64,000 nt of DNA, taken from assembly GCA_036365145.1 (NCBI GenBank), contig JAEOAD010002279.1, forward strand, positions 1,422,001-1,486,000. The letters run 5' to 3'. Each line of letters begins with the position of its first letter. Position 1 is the first letter of the stretch. The position numbers and the translations under genes are program-made. A model generated the notes under the pieces. The model did not search any database and was not told the origin of the DNA. It saw only the letters and a program-made list of their open reading frames with translations. Shown one piece after another: positions 54,401 through 63,844 of the stretch. The stretch comes from Orientallactaga sibirica (taxonomy: Eukaryota > Chordata > Mammalia > Rodentia > Dipodidae).

Positions 54401-56102
54401 GGCGCTCCATTCCCCTTTGCTCAGTTTCTCTCCCTCTTTTCTAGTCTCTCCCAATGAGACGCATATAGCTGTCAGGGTCTTTGGAATGCTGAAGACCTTC
54501 TTCCTTCATAGCCTACGAAGCTGGATCTTTGAGCTGCTGTGTTCTGTCATCCTCCCCGCCCTTCTCCCTTGCTCTAGAAGACTGACCTGTGCGGACTGCC
54601 TCAGTCTGTCCGTGTGTCCCGTGTGCTTATTAGAATTGGCCAATGCTGAGACCCCTCTGGAGGCAAGAAGTCAAACCTGTGATTGCCCTTGGCTCACAGT
54701 GCCCCCGTAAAAGCAGCTCTTTCTCCAAGGTTCCCTCCAGGCCTGCGGGAAGTAAGTGACAGTGATGCCACTCTGTCCTTGGATCCTGCCTCTGTGTTGG
54801 GGCTTTGCTGCAACACAGGCCACCTTTGTATAAGTAATTCCTTTGTTGAGTCTTCTGGAGTAATCTTAATGTGGTTGCCATCTGATTCCTGCTGGGAAAC
54901 AAAAGCGTGAGTTGAGCTGAAAGGGGTGAGGGTGGTGAGGCATTTGAGGGGCCATGCGTGCTCTGAGCCTGTGATCAACAGTGTACTGTGGCACGTGGTG
55001 ATGGGAGTAGGATGACGGAGGTGTGCATTGGGCAAGATACCGTGGACTGGAGCCTGAATGAAGGTCAGGCAAAACTCCTATACCAGGTCTCATATCACAG
55101 CAGGAGTCAGTGTCTGGTAATTGACTTCCTTATTCATTTTGACACACTGAATAACCAATATCGTAGAGGAAACTAATATTGGAAAAATGTCCCTTTTCAT
55201 CATTCGTGTGTGTGCGTGTGTGTGCGTGTGTGTGCGTGTGTGTGTGCGTGTGTGTGTGTGAAGTAGAGGGAAGGGAAGGCAAATGATATGTAATGAACAT
55301 TCCCCCACTACCAGGAAATCACAGCATATATGATCTTCCCGCTCAGCCTCGCAGTGGTGAAGGGCCCATGTCCCAGCTTTCCAGAGGTCGTCACTGCAGC
55401 TTGACGATTTCACGTTGGCAGAGAGACACAGTTGCTTGTAAGCTCGAGGCAAGTCTGGGAGGCTGCGATGCCCACGGCTTTTCTCTTTGCCAGTCCCTAA
55501 ATTAGAGGTTGCCAGGACCTCGGTGTTCAGGGTCAGGTGTGGGCAGGTGCACCGGAGGGTAAGCTTCAGGCAGTTTGTTGCCCCCGACCCCAAGGAGGGC
55601 CTCCCATGCCTGGTAGGAAGGCCAGGAAAGTTTACAGTGGAGTCTCGGAGCAGCCACGAAGCCTCGTCTCCCAGAGGCTGTGGTAGGAACTCCTCATGGG
55701 ATGCCCCCAGGTCCCACCAGGGGAGTCATTTGTCTTCTTGTTCTCATGGCATGGGCCTTTGTTTATCTCTCTGAGAGATGGGCGCACCTTGCTTTCTCTC
55801 TGCACCTCCAGCATCCCCCAGAATCAGCTTGGCAGAGTGCCAGGAGGTGCAGAATGTCAAACGGATTTGACTGACAGAAGCTGTGATGAATGGCCCCTGT
55901 TCTGAAGGAGATGAGATATTTGTTCATTTGCCCCCCCCCTTTTTTTCCCTGAAGATTCATTTGCCTGGAACCTCTCTGACATTGACGGGTATAATTTTTT
56001 AGCTGGCTTCCAGGACTTGAGGGACACCTGGGTCCCATTTGCTCCCCTGTCGCCAGCTGGCAGTCACTTGTATCCATGAATTATTTCTGAGCTCTGTGCC
56101 AG
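54401..56102. other. Long single-copy stretch, no gene recognised
   Basis: 1.7 kb with only a GT/GC dinucleotide run (55206-55262) and a C8 run near 55931. Overlapping frames on both strands (up to 167 codons, the longest reading through the GT run) are not gene-like. Confidence 0.45.
55206..55262. repeat. (GT)n with regular GC interruptions
   Basis: A repeated GTGTGTGTGC octamer-like pattern, a Z-DNA-prone alternating purine-pyrimidine run. Confidence 0.9.
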
Positions 56103-56116
56103 TGTGTGAGCTTTTT

Positions 56117-56326
56117 AAAAAAATACTTTATTTTTATTTATTTGACAGAGAAATGGAGGGAGGGAGAGAGAGAATGCTTGTGCCAGGGCCTCCAGCCACT
56201 GCCAACGTACTCCAGGCGCATGCATTCCCTTGTGCATCTGGCTAACGTGGGTCCTGGGGAATTGAACCTGGGTCCTTTGGCTTTGCATGCAAACGCCTTA
56301 ACCGCTAATCCATCTCTCTAGCCCCC
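56117..56326 (-). mobile_element. B2-like SINE, Type A
   Basis: TSD TGTGTGAGCTTTTT / TGTATGAGCTTTTT (56103-56116 and 56327-56340). Confidence 0.94.
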
Positions 56327-56374
56327 TGTATGAGCTTTTTTTACACATATGTTTCCATAGACAAGGGTCCAGCC

Positions 56375-56587
56375 TTTTTTCTTTTATTTGTTTATTTATT
56401 AGAGACAGAGAGAGGGAGAGAGAAAGAGAGAGAGTGAGAATGGGTGCACCAAGGCCTCTAGCCCCTGCAGACAAACTCCAGATGTGTGTGCCACCTTGTG
56501 CATCTGGCTTACATGGGTCCTGGGGAATCAAACTGGGATTCTGGCTTTGCAGGCAAATGCCTTAACTGCTAAGGCATCTCTCCAGCC
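56375..56587 (-). mobile_element. B2-like SINE, Type A
   Basis: Reverse copy, complete, with a slightly shortened B-box region. Confidence 0.92.
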
Positions 56588-56698
56588 CACTTCCATCTCT
56601 CTCTCTCTTTTTTCTATTCTCTCTCCATCTCCATCTCTTATCCCTACCCCTATCATCTCTCTGTCTCTTTACCTCTATATCTCTGTTTCTCTTTTTTT

Positions 56699-56809
56699 TC
56701 CAGATGCATGTGCCTCTCTGTGCATCTGACTTTACGTAGGTATTGGACCATTGAACGCAGGTTGGAAACTTTGCAGGCAAACGCCTTAACTGCTGAGCCA
56801 TCTCTCTAG
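56699..56809 (-). mobile_element. B2-like SINE fragment
   Basis: Only the head half remains (CCAGATGCATGTGCCTCTCT to CCATCTCTCTAGCC), next to a pyrimidine tract. Confidence 0.85.
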
Positions 56810-56842
56810 CCATACTACTGTTTCTATCTCTACAGAGAGGGA

Positions 56843-57074
56843 GGGCTGGAGAAGTGGCTTAGCGGTTAAGGTGCTTGCCTGCGAAGCCTAAGGACCCATG
56901 TTTGACTCTCCAGATCCCCACTAGCCAGACACACAAACATGAGGCAAGCGCAAGGTCACACATGACCACTAGGTGGCGCAAGTGTCTGGAATTGGATTGT
57001 AGTAGCTGTGGCCCTGGTGCACCAATTCTCTCTTTCTCCTCTCTCTCTCATTTTCTAAAATAAAAATTTTAAAA
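56843..57074 (+). mobile_element. B2-like SINE, Type C
   Basis: Perfect 9-bp TSD AGAGAGGGA (56834-56842 and 57075-57083). Contains a perfect CTCF-core match. Confidence 0.93.
56966..56979 (+). promoter_or_regulatory. Predicted CTCF core motif inside a SINE
   Basis: CCACTAGGTGGCGC on the plus strand, 14 of 14 to the core consensus. Opposite orientation to the sites at 248 and 11337. Confidence 0.5.
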
Positions 57075-57101
57075 AGAGAGGGAACAAGAATGAAGGAAGG
57101 G

Positions 57102-57625
57102 GGCTAGAGAGATTACTTAGTGATTAAGTGCTTGCCTGTAAAGCCTAAGGACCCTTGGTTCAAGGCTTGGTTCCCCAGGACCCATGTAAGCCAGATGCTC
57201 AAAGTGGTGCATGTGCCTGGAGTTTGTTTACAGTGGCTGGAGGCCCTGGTGCACCCATTCTCTCTCTCTACCTCTTTCTTTATCTGTCACTCTCAAATAA
57301 AAAATTAATTAATTTTGGGCTGGAGAGATGGCTTAGCAGTTAAGGCGCCTGCCTGCTCAGCCTAAGAATGCTGGTTCCAATGTCCAGCGGTTCCAATCTC
57401 CAGGTCCCACATTTAGCCAGATGCAAAGTGAGGCAAGGGCACAATGCCGCACTTGACCACAAGGGGGCACACACATCTGGATTTCGTTCACAGCAGCTGA
57501 GAGACTGCTGGCGCTCCCATCTATGTCTCCCTCTCCCTCTCTGTCTATCTCTCTCTGTCTCTCTCTCCAAAAATAAATAAAATATAATAAAAAAATTTTA
57601 GAAAAAAATTAATTAATTTTAAATA
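57102..57625 (+). mobile_element. B2-like SINE, Type A, B-box variant, with nested SINE in its tail
   Basis: Body 57102-57316 (GGTTCAAGGCTTGGTTCCCC at the B box). Its TSD AAGAATGAAGGAAGGG flanks not just this SINE but also the next one (about 57086 and 57626), so the second inserted into the first one's A-rich tail. Confidence 0.92.
57317..57604 (+). mobile_element. B2-like SINE, Type B, nested
   Basis: TSD AAAATTAATTAATTTT (57301-57316 and 57605-57620), perfect. Repeats GTTCCAATNTCCAG twice at the B box, like the Type B copies at 5631 and 11856. Confidence 0.95.
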
Positions 57626-57689
57626 AAGAATGAAGGAAGGGGAGGATGCAGGGAGCATAAACCCTGAGCTGAACACAAGGCCAGATGCT

Positions 57690-57835
57690 TCCACGTGGCT
57701 TTGTTCACTGTAACTTCTGGTAAATCCATCTGAATAGAAAGGACGCCCATTGTACAGACCAGGAAACTGAGGCTCAGAGTGGCTTAACTAATGGAAGTCA
57801 CCAGGCAGTCAGTGGTGGAGTCAGGCACAGTTCCA
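57690..57835 (-). mobile_element. MIR relic
   Basis: CCCATTGTACAGACCAGGAA then ACTGAGGCTCAGAG, and CAGTCAGTGGTGGAGTCAGG, in reverse MIR order. Confidence 0.55.
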
Positions 57836-58058
57836 TCCCTGTGCCTGCTGCTCATCTTGTTTTCATTTTGCCACCTGCTGGTCTGTTTTTGTGAAATCCG
57901 CCATGAGAATTTTAGAGGGTTGATGGAAATAGGAGCTTTAAGTGTTGAAAACACTGGCGAGATGAATTTCAGCTGAAACACTGAAGCATGGTTTTTCTCT
58001 TCTCGCCTCTTCTTTTTTTGGTTTTGGTTTTGTGTAGTTTTAAAATTATTTGTGTGTG
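57836..58058. other. Single-copy stretch, nothing recognised
   Basis: Unique sequence. No gene supported. Confidence 0.4.
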
Positions 58059-58059
58059 T

Positions 58060-58255
58060 GTGTATGTGTGAGAGAGAGAGAGAACTGGCACACCAGGGCC
58101 TCTAGCCACTGCAATCGAACTCCAGACATGGACCTTGTGGGCATGAACCACCTTGTGCATCTGGTTTATGTGGGTCCTGGAGAATTGAACCTGGGTCCTT
58201 AGGGTTTGCAGGGTCCTTGAGTTTAGCATTACCAGCTAAGCCATCTCTCCAGCCC
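58060..58255 (-). mobile_element. B2-like SINE, diverged
   Basis: Reverse copy with (GT)n beside the (GA)n tract. Body GGACCTTGTGGGCATGAACC is a scrambled Type C/A mix. Confidence 0.85.
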
Positions 58256-58256
58256 T

Positions 58257-58483
58257 GACAGAAAGAGAGAGACAGAAAGAGTAAGAGAGAGGATTGGCAT
58301 GCCACAACCTCCAGCCACTGCAATCGAGGTCCAGACATGCGCTTCCTCTTGTGTGCATGTGCGACCTTGCATGCTTGGGTCACTGAGCGTCTGGCTTAGG
58401 TGGGACTCGGAGAGTCGAACATGAGTCCTTAAGCTTCACAGGTAAGCGAAGTGCCTTAGCCACTAAGCCATCTCCCCAGCCCT
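58257..58483 (-). mobile_element. B2-like SINE, diverged Type C
   Basis: Reverse copy adjoining the previous one. The CTCF-like position is lost (GCGCTTCCTCTTGTG). Confidence 0.88.
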
Positions 58484-58489
58484 GCTTTT

Positions 58490-58628
58490 GTGTTTTTAAG
58501 ACAATCTCATGTAGCCCAGGCTGGGCTCCTTGTATACCTGAGGCTGGCCTTGAACTCCTGATTCTCCTGCCTCTGCCTCTGCCTCTCAAATGCTGGGATT
58601 ATATGATAGGTGTGTGCCACCATGCCAT
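58490..58628 (-). mobile_element. Older B1-type SINE
   Basis: GTAGCCCAGGCTGGGCTCCT to TGCTGGGATTATATGATAGG and GTGTGCCACCATGCC. Closer to ancestral B1/PB1 than to the local B1 consensus (AACTCCTGATTCTCCTGCC). Confidence 0.8.
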
Positions 58629-58954
58629 TCTTTGTCTTTTGGATACCCACAGAGTTTATGTAATGAATTTTCATGGTGCATACTTAATGAAGCCATGTCA
58701 TCCATTAGTGAAGTGAAATGTTCCCAAATATGCCACATTGCTGTCACGTAAATTCCTTTAACACCCACTAAAGCCTGATTCTGACTTTTGTTAGCTTGGA
58801 ATGCGATGACAGAAACATGCTTTGTTTCCACCGTCGTTGCTGAAGGTTGACAGATACCCGGATGACAGCACCTGCCTTTGAGTCATGCCGTTGTCTTTTT
58901 CCAAAAACAAAAAGTACATATATATTTGGTTTATCCTCATCCATTGCAACCTAT
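58629..58954. other. Single-copy stretch, nothing recognised
   Basis: AT-rich unique sequence. No gene supported. Confidence 0.4.
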
Positions 58955-59050
58955 GGAATTATTTTTATTACTATCCCATTTTACAGATGAGTAAACTGAT
59001 AGGCAACATAAGTAGTTGAATTCTAGATTTTGCCATAGAAGCGTCAGACC
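58955..59050 (-). mobile_element. MIR relic
   Basis: ATTACTATCCCATTTTACAG then ATGAGTAAACTGATAGGCAA, a clear reverse MIR core. Confidence 0.55.
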
Positions 59051-59236
59051 AGCAGGTACATTCTAGCAAGATTTCAGTTAAATCTCAGACTAATTTGCAA
59101 GGTGAAAATCTATGTTGGCTGGTAAACAACTTTAAACGGGTTTGGACTCATCGCTTGGATCTTCATTACTGTTAGGATTGTGTGCTTGGTGTTAGATTAT
59201 ACTTAAAGCATCCACTGAGGGGCTTTTAAAATGTCC
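59051..59236. other. Single-copy stretch, nothing recognised
   Basis: Short unique interval. No gene supported. Confidence 0.4.
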
Positions 59237-59250
59237 TCTTGGAATTTTAT

Positions 59251-59468
59251 TTTGTTTTTTTAATTATTTGAGAGAGAGGGAGATACAGAAATAGGCAGGT
59301 AGAGAGAGAGAGAGAATGGGTGTGCCAGGGTCTCCAGCCACTGCAAACGAACTACAGATGCATGCACCCCCTTGTGCATCTGGCTTACCTGGAGAATCGA
59401 GCCTTGAACCGGGGTCCTTAGGCTCCACGGGCAAGCGTTTAACCACTAAGCCAGCTCTCCAGCCCTCA
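59251..59468 (-). mobile_element. B2-like SINE, Type A, B-box insertion variant
   Basis: Perfect 14-bp TSD TCTTGGAATTTTAT (59237-59250 and 59469-59482). Shares its tail GATACAGAAATAGGCAGGTA with 36449-36688. Confidence 0.95.
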
Positions 59469-59532
59469 TCTTGGAATTTTATAAAGGCATTGCTTGCTAT
59501 TGTCACATCCTTGCTCCTGCATAGTTGCACTT

Positions 59533-59771
59533 TCTTTTTATTTATTTATTTTTATTTTTAGAGAGAGAGAGAGGGGGAGAGAGAGAATTGGTGCGCCAGG
59601 GCCTCAGCCACTGCAATCGAACTCCAGAAGCTTGCGCCACCTAGTGGGCATGCAAGACCTTGCCTTTGCCTCAGCTTTGTGCATCTGGCTCTTGTGGGAT
59701 CTGGAGAGTGGAACATGGGGCCTTTGGCTTCGCAGGCAAGCACCTCAACCACTAAGCCATCTTTCCGGCCC
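59533..59771 (-). mobile_element. B2-like SINE, Type C
   Basis: TSD CATAGTTGCACTT / CATAGCGGCACTT (59520-59532 and 59772-59784). Confidence 0.94.
59634..59647 (-). promoter_or_regulatory. Predicted CTCF core motif inside a SINE
   Basis: CCACTAGGTGGCGC on the minus strand, 14 of 14. It faces the plus-strand site at 56966, giving a convergent pair 2.7 kb apart. Confidence 0.5.
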
Positions 59772-60003
59772 CATAGCGGCACTTCCATGAAGTTCAGAAG
59801 GCCCTCTCCATTCTCCAGTGGTCCACAGGGCATGATGGGTCTGAGGACGCCTTGGTGAGGCCTATAAATGATTGTGTTTCCCTTGTTCTTCACCTCTGGG
59901 ACACTCAGCCAAACTGATGGCCTGTCTTCAGACAGTGTGGAGTCTTGGTGTCCTAACCTGCACCTCCACCTTCATTCTAGATATTTTTTTGGGGGGAGGG
60001 AAG

Positions 60004-60155
60004 GGTTTGAAGTTTTTTGAGGTAGGGTCTCGCTTTAGCCCAGGCTGACCTGGAATTCACTAAGTAGTCTCAGGGTGACCTCGAACTCACAGAGATCCTC
60101 CTTACCTCTGCCTCCCAAGTGCTGAGATGCAAGGCGTGTGCCACCACACTCGGCT
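60004..60155 (-). mobile_element. B1 SINE
   Basis: Reverse full-length B1: GTTTTTTGAGGTAGGGTCTC to CCACCACACTCGGC. Confidence 0.95.
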
Positions 60156-60689
60156 CCACTCCAAATTCTTGATTTTCTTTCCCTCCCACTTCCTCATTTA
60201 TTGATTGCATGCTGTCATAAAGACTGGCTGGCTGGAGGCTTTCTGCAGGCTGCATGCAATTCTATGTCTTTATAATGTGATGTAAAAATCATCAGTACTG
60301 TGTCACAGAAGTGCAGAGAATTGGCGTCTGAAACTTCCGTTAGTTTTCTCCCTTTGTGGGTGCAGTTCTGCTGAGAACCTTGGTGGGGTTCCACCACTGA
60401 GGGCGTAGAAGTTATGTGGCCTTCAGTTTTGAAGTTGGGGACTCATTCAACCCATTGCATGATTCTTCCCAGAGAGTTGGGGCACAGCAGGCAATGGCTG
60501 TCCATCGTCTCTGACAATGAGGGTCCTTTATCCGTATAAACAGATGTGGCATTTCTGAACATCCTTCTTCATTCTTGTACAGGTCAAGTCCCGACAGCTT
60601 CTAGGAAGTGTTATCATGGGGGGGGGGCAGGAGAGGGGTTCAGGTAATCCTTGCTGGTTCCTCTTTTCTTGTACCTCAAAAGGACAATG
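60156..60689. other. Single-copy stretch, nothing recognised
   Basis: Unique sequence with a G9 run near 60619. No gene supported. Confidence 0.45.
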
Positions 60690-60896
60690 TGGGAATGGAG
60701 AGATGGCTTAGTGGTTAAGGTGCTTGCCTGCAAAGCCTAAGGAGCCAGGTTCTATTCCCCAGGACCCACGTAAACTGAATGCATGAGGTGACACATGCGT
60801 CTGGAATTCCTTTGCAGTGGCTGGAGGCCCTGGTGTGCTCATTCTTTCTCTCTCTGTGTGTCTGCCTCCTTTTCTCCCTCTCTCAGATAAATATAA
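60690..60896 (+). mobile_element. B2-like SINE, Type A
   Basis: Forward copy, left arm of an inverted pair. Confidence 0.92.
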
Positions 60897-61093
60897 TATT
60901 ATTTTATCTGAGAGCAAGAGACAGAGAGAGGGAGAATGGGTGCATCAGGGCCTCCAGCCACTGCAAACGAACTCCAGGTACATGTGTCACCTTGTGCATC
61001 TGGCTTATGTGGGTCCTGGGGAATGGAGCCTTGAACCGGGGTCCTTAGGCTTCACAGGCAAGCACTTAACCACTAAGCCATCTCTGCAGGCCC
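60897..61093 (-). mobile_element. B2-like SINE, Type A, B-box insertion variant
   Basis: Reverse copy, right arm of the inverted pair. The two tails meet at ATAAATATAATATTATTTTA. Confidence 0.92.
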
Positions 61094-61470
61094 TTATGTA
61101 GGTTTTCAATGCCAGTGTTTATCCCATTTGACTTATCGTGTGCTTAATGTCCTATGTGTTACACGTGTTAGCCACGTAAACGTGCATATACATGCATGTA
61201 ACTTTTTTCTAAATCATTTAAAAATAACACATGACCCTTTACTCCCATTTTTGCTGCGCACTCCTCAAAATAGATATGTTCACTCATACACGCATAGAAA
61301 AGTTTTCAAATCAAATCAATGTAACACTGCAGTGGCGCTGCTCACGAATCTAGTTTTCCAATAACATAAAAACACTTTTCATTTTCAATTATACTGTTTC
61401 TTTTCTCTTCAGTATGACATCCTGGAAAGATATTGCTCGGTTTCTCTTTCTAACTATTTTCCCAGGCTTT
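61094..61470. other. Single-copy stretch, nothing recognised
   Basis: AT-rich unique sequence. No gene supported. Confidence 0.45.
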
Positions 61471-61484
61471 CTTTGTCTTTTTTA

Positions 61485-61759
61485 AAATAATTTTTTAAAA
61501 TTATTTTATTTATTTTTGGAGAGAGACACAGAGAAAGACAGACAGAGAGGGAGAGGGAGACAGATAGAGATGGGCGCCAGCAGTCTCTCAGCTGCTGTGA
61601 ACGAAATCCAGATAGATGTGTGCGCCCCCTTGTGGTCAAGTGCAGCATTGCGCCCTTGCGTCACTTTGCATCTGGCCAAACGTGGGACCTGGAGATTGGA
61701 ACTGGGTTCTTAGGCTTAGCAGGCAGGTGCCTTAACCGCTAAGCCATCTCTCCAGCCCT
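61485..61759 (-). mobile_element. B2-like SINE, Type B
   Basis: TSD CTTTGTCTTTTT (61471-61482 and 61760-61771). CTCF-like GCGCCCCCTTGTGG near 61622-61635 (one mismatch). Confidence 0.95.
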
Positions 61760-61771
61760 CTTTGTCTTTTT

Positions 61772-62257
61772 ATTGCATTTGTGGAGAATTTCAGACCAAC
61801 CTCTCCACCCTGCTACACCCTCTGCCTCAAAATTTTCAAAAGCAAAACCAAGTAGATTCTAGAATTGTCCAGAGTGCTTCAGCCCAGGAGGTGGGGATGG
61901 CGGAGTCGTGATGTGTGGTCTTCTCAGGGGATGATGTGAGCTCCGTCTGCTCTTGTTGCTGAAGTTGATTTTGACAACCTAATTGAGGCATTGCCCAATT
62001 TCTCTGCTGCATAATGACAGACTTCTCCCTGAGAGCTGATGGACGGAAGGTGGGAAGGTACCTTAGGACCTGCGAACCTCCTGTTTCTCCTCAAACCTTC
62101 CCTGGAGTCATCATCACGTGGTACCGACTCGTATCCAGCCAGCGGTTGCAAAATGCTCAATCATTCTAACACTCTGGGGACTTACTGGTCAGCTCTCGCT
62201 CCACCCAGGCAGCCCTCCAATTTGTTCATCTGTAGCAGGATGGACGCACAGATTTCT
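61772..62257. other. Single-copy stretch, nothing recognised
   Basis: Unique sequence with a few homeodomain-like cores. No gene supported. Confidence 0.45.
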
Positions 62258-62455
62258 TTAATATATTTAATTAATTTATTTATTTGAGAGAGAGGCAGAG
62301 AAAGAGAGAGACAGAATGGGTGCGCCAGGGCCTCCGGCCACTGCAAATAAACTCCAGACACATGCGCCCCCTTGTGCATCTGGCTTATGTGGGTCCTAGA
62401 GAGTCGAACCGGGATCCTTTGGCTTTGCAGGCTAAGCCGTCTCTCCAGCCCCGGA
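62258..62455 (-). mobile_element. B2-like SINE, Type A
   Basis: Reverse copy missing the CAAACGCCTTAACCG segment of the head, which removes part of the A-box region. CACAGATTTCT / CATAGATTTCT TSD. Confidence 0.92.
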
Positions 62456-62684
62456 TACATAGATTTCTATTCTTTCAATGATTTGTTACTCATTATCATC
62501 TTCTTTGGACTGCCCTTGCCTTCAAGGTGCCTTTGTAACCTTATCACAATTCCCTCGTCAGTTTTGTTTTGAGTACTTTTTAATTTCTGGAAGGAAAAGA
62601 TCCTTCAGGCTTACCTTGTAGCTCTTTGCCCCAGCTCTGAAACCTGGAACAGGAGGACAAATCACTCTTTAAGTAGAAGGCATC

Positions 62685-62795
62685 TTTTTTTTTTTTTTTT
62701 TTTTTTTTTTGGTTTTGCGAGGTAGGGTCTCACTCTGGTCCAGGCTGACCTGGGATTCACTATGTAGTCTCAGGGTGGCCTCGAACTCTCGGCGA
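62685..62795 (-). mobile_element. B1 SINE, 5' truncated
   Basis: T26 tail and the 3' two-thirds of B1, ending at GAACTCTCGGCGAA. TSD TAGAAGGCATCT occurs on both sides (about 62673 and 62797). Confidence 0.94.
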
Positions 62796-62808
62796 ATAGA
62801 AGGCATCT

Positions 62809-63130
62809 TGATTGCGTTTCTTTGCTTCTAGGCCCTTCTATTGGACAGAGCTATGAATGATTTGCATGTAAATAAGCACACATATGCATGCAAATACAAA
62901 CAGATGCATGCATGTTTACAAATCATGACTTTTACCTGGAAACCTCCAACTTAAAATCTATCTCCTAATGTTCTTTCCCTCCCTACGTTTTCTCTCACTT
63001 GACGTCTCTTCTTCCATCGTCGGAACCTTGGCTCCCAAGAACATGGGTGTGCATAGTGCTGGCTCAGTCCTGTAACACGTCTGAAATGTTTCAGAATCGT
63101 TCTGTCTGTCATGTACGAGAAAGACAACCC
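62809..63130. other. Single-copy stretch, nothing recognised
   Basis: Includes a GCATGCAAATAC/GATGCATGCATG alternating patch near 62886-62915. No gene supported. Confidence 0.4.
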
Positions 63131-63131
63131 C

Positions 63132-63280
63132 GGGGCGTGGTGACACATGCCTTTCATCCCAGCACTCGGGCAATAGAGGTAGGAGGATAGCTGTGAGTTA
63201 GAGGCCACCCTGAGACGACAGAGTGAATGCCAGGTCGGCCTGGGCTAGAGCGAGACCCTACCTCAAAAAAAAAAAAAGAA
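63132..63280 (+). mobile_element. B1 SINE
   Basis: GGGGCGTGGTGACACATGCC to CCTACCTC and an A tail that grades into the adjacent microsatellite. Confidence 0.94.
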
Positions 63281-63408
63281 AAAGAAACAAAGAAAGAAAG
63301 AAAGAAAGAAAAGGAAAGGAAAGAAAGGAAAGGAAAGAAAAGAAAAGAAAAGAAAAGAAAAGAAAAGAAAAGAAAAGAAAAGAAAAGAAAAGAAAAGAAA
63401 AGAAAGAC
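63281..63408. repeat. (AAAG)n/(AAAAG)n purine microsatellite
   Basis: About 125 bp of GAAA, GGAAA then 20 or so AAAAG units, grown from the B1 poly(A) tail. Confidence 0.95.
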
Positions 63409-63836
63409 AAGAAGAAAACTAAAAGGTGCCTGGCCTGTGGTCGCCATGCTTGGCATCTTTCCGAGACTCAGTGGGCGCAGTCCAAACCTTGATCTGTTTT
63501 ATCTGCCCTCCCCTTCCATGGCCATGCTCATGGTCATATCTTCCTCTGACATACGACCGACTTAATTTGCTCCAGTCGGCTTCAGTATAGACCTCCCTTT
63601 ACTATCCTTCCATGTTAATTTTTTTTCCCAATGTACATATTATATAAAAAGCTACACTCTTAAAAAACAACAAAAAAAGGCTAGACTCTTGAGAAGTGAC
63701 ACTGTCAGCTTTATCCCTTCGTCCTATCACCTGGCCACTGTGCCACCCAGCGTCTTGCTAAGTAGAAAAATGCCCCCATTTTCCGGCTTGTTTGTCCTGT
63801 TTCTTTTTGTAACAATGAGCATATTCACACTTTCTT
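63409..63836. other. Single-copy stretch, nothing recognised
   Basis: Unique sequence. No gene supported. Confidence 0.4.
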
Positions 63837-63844
63837 TTATATAT

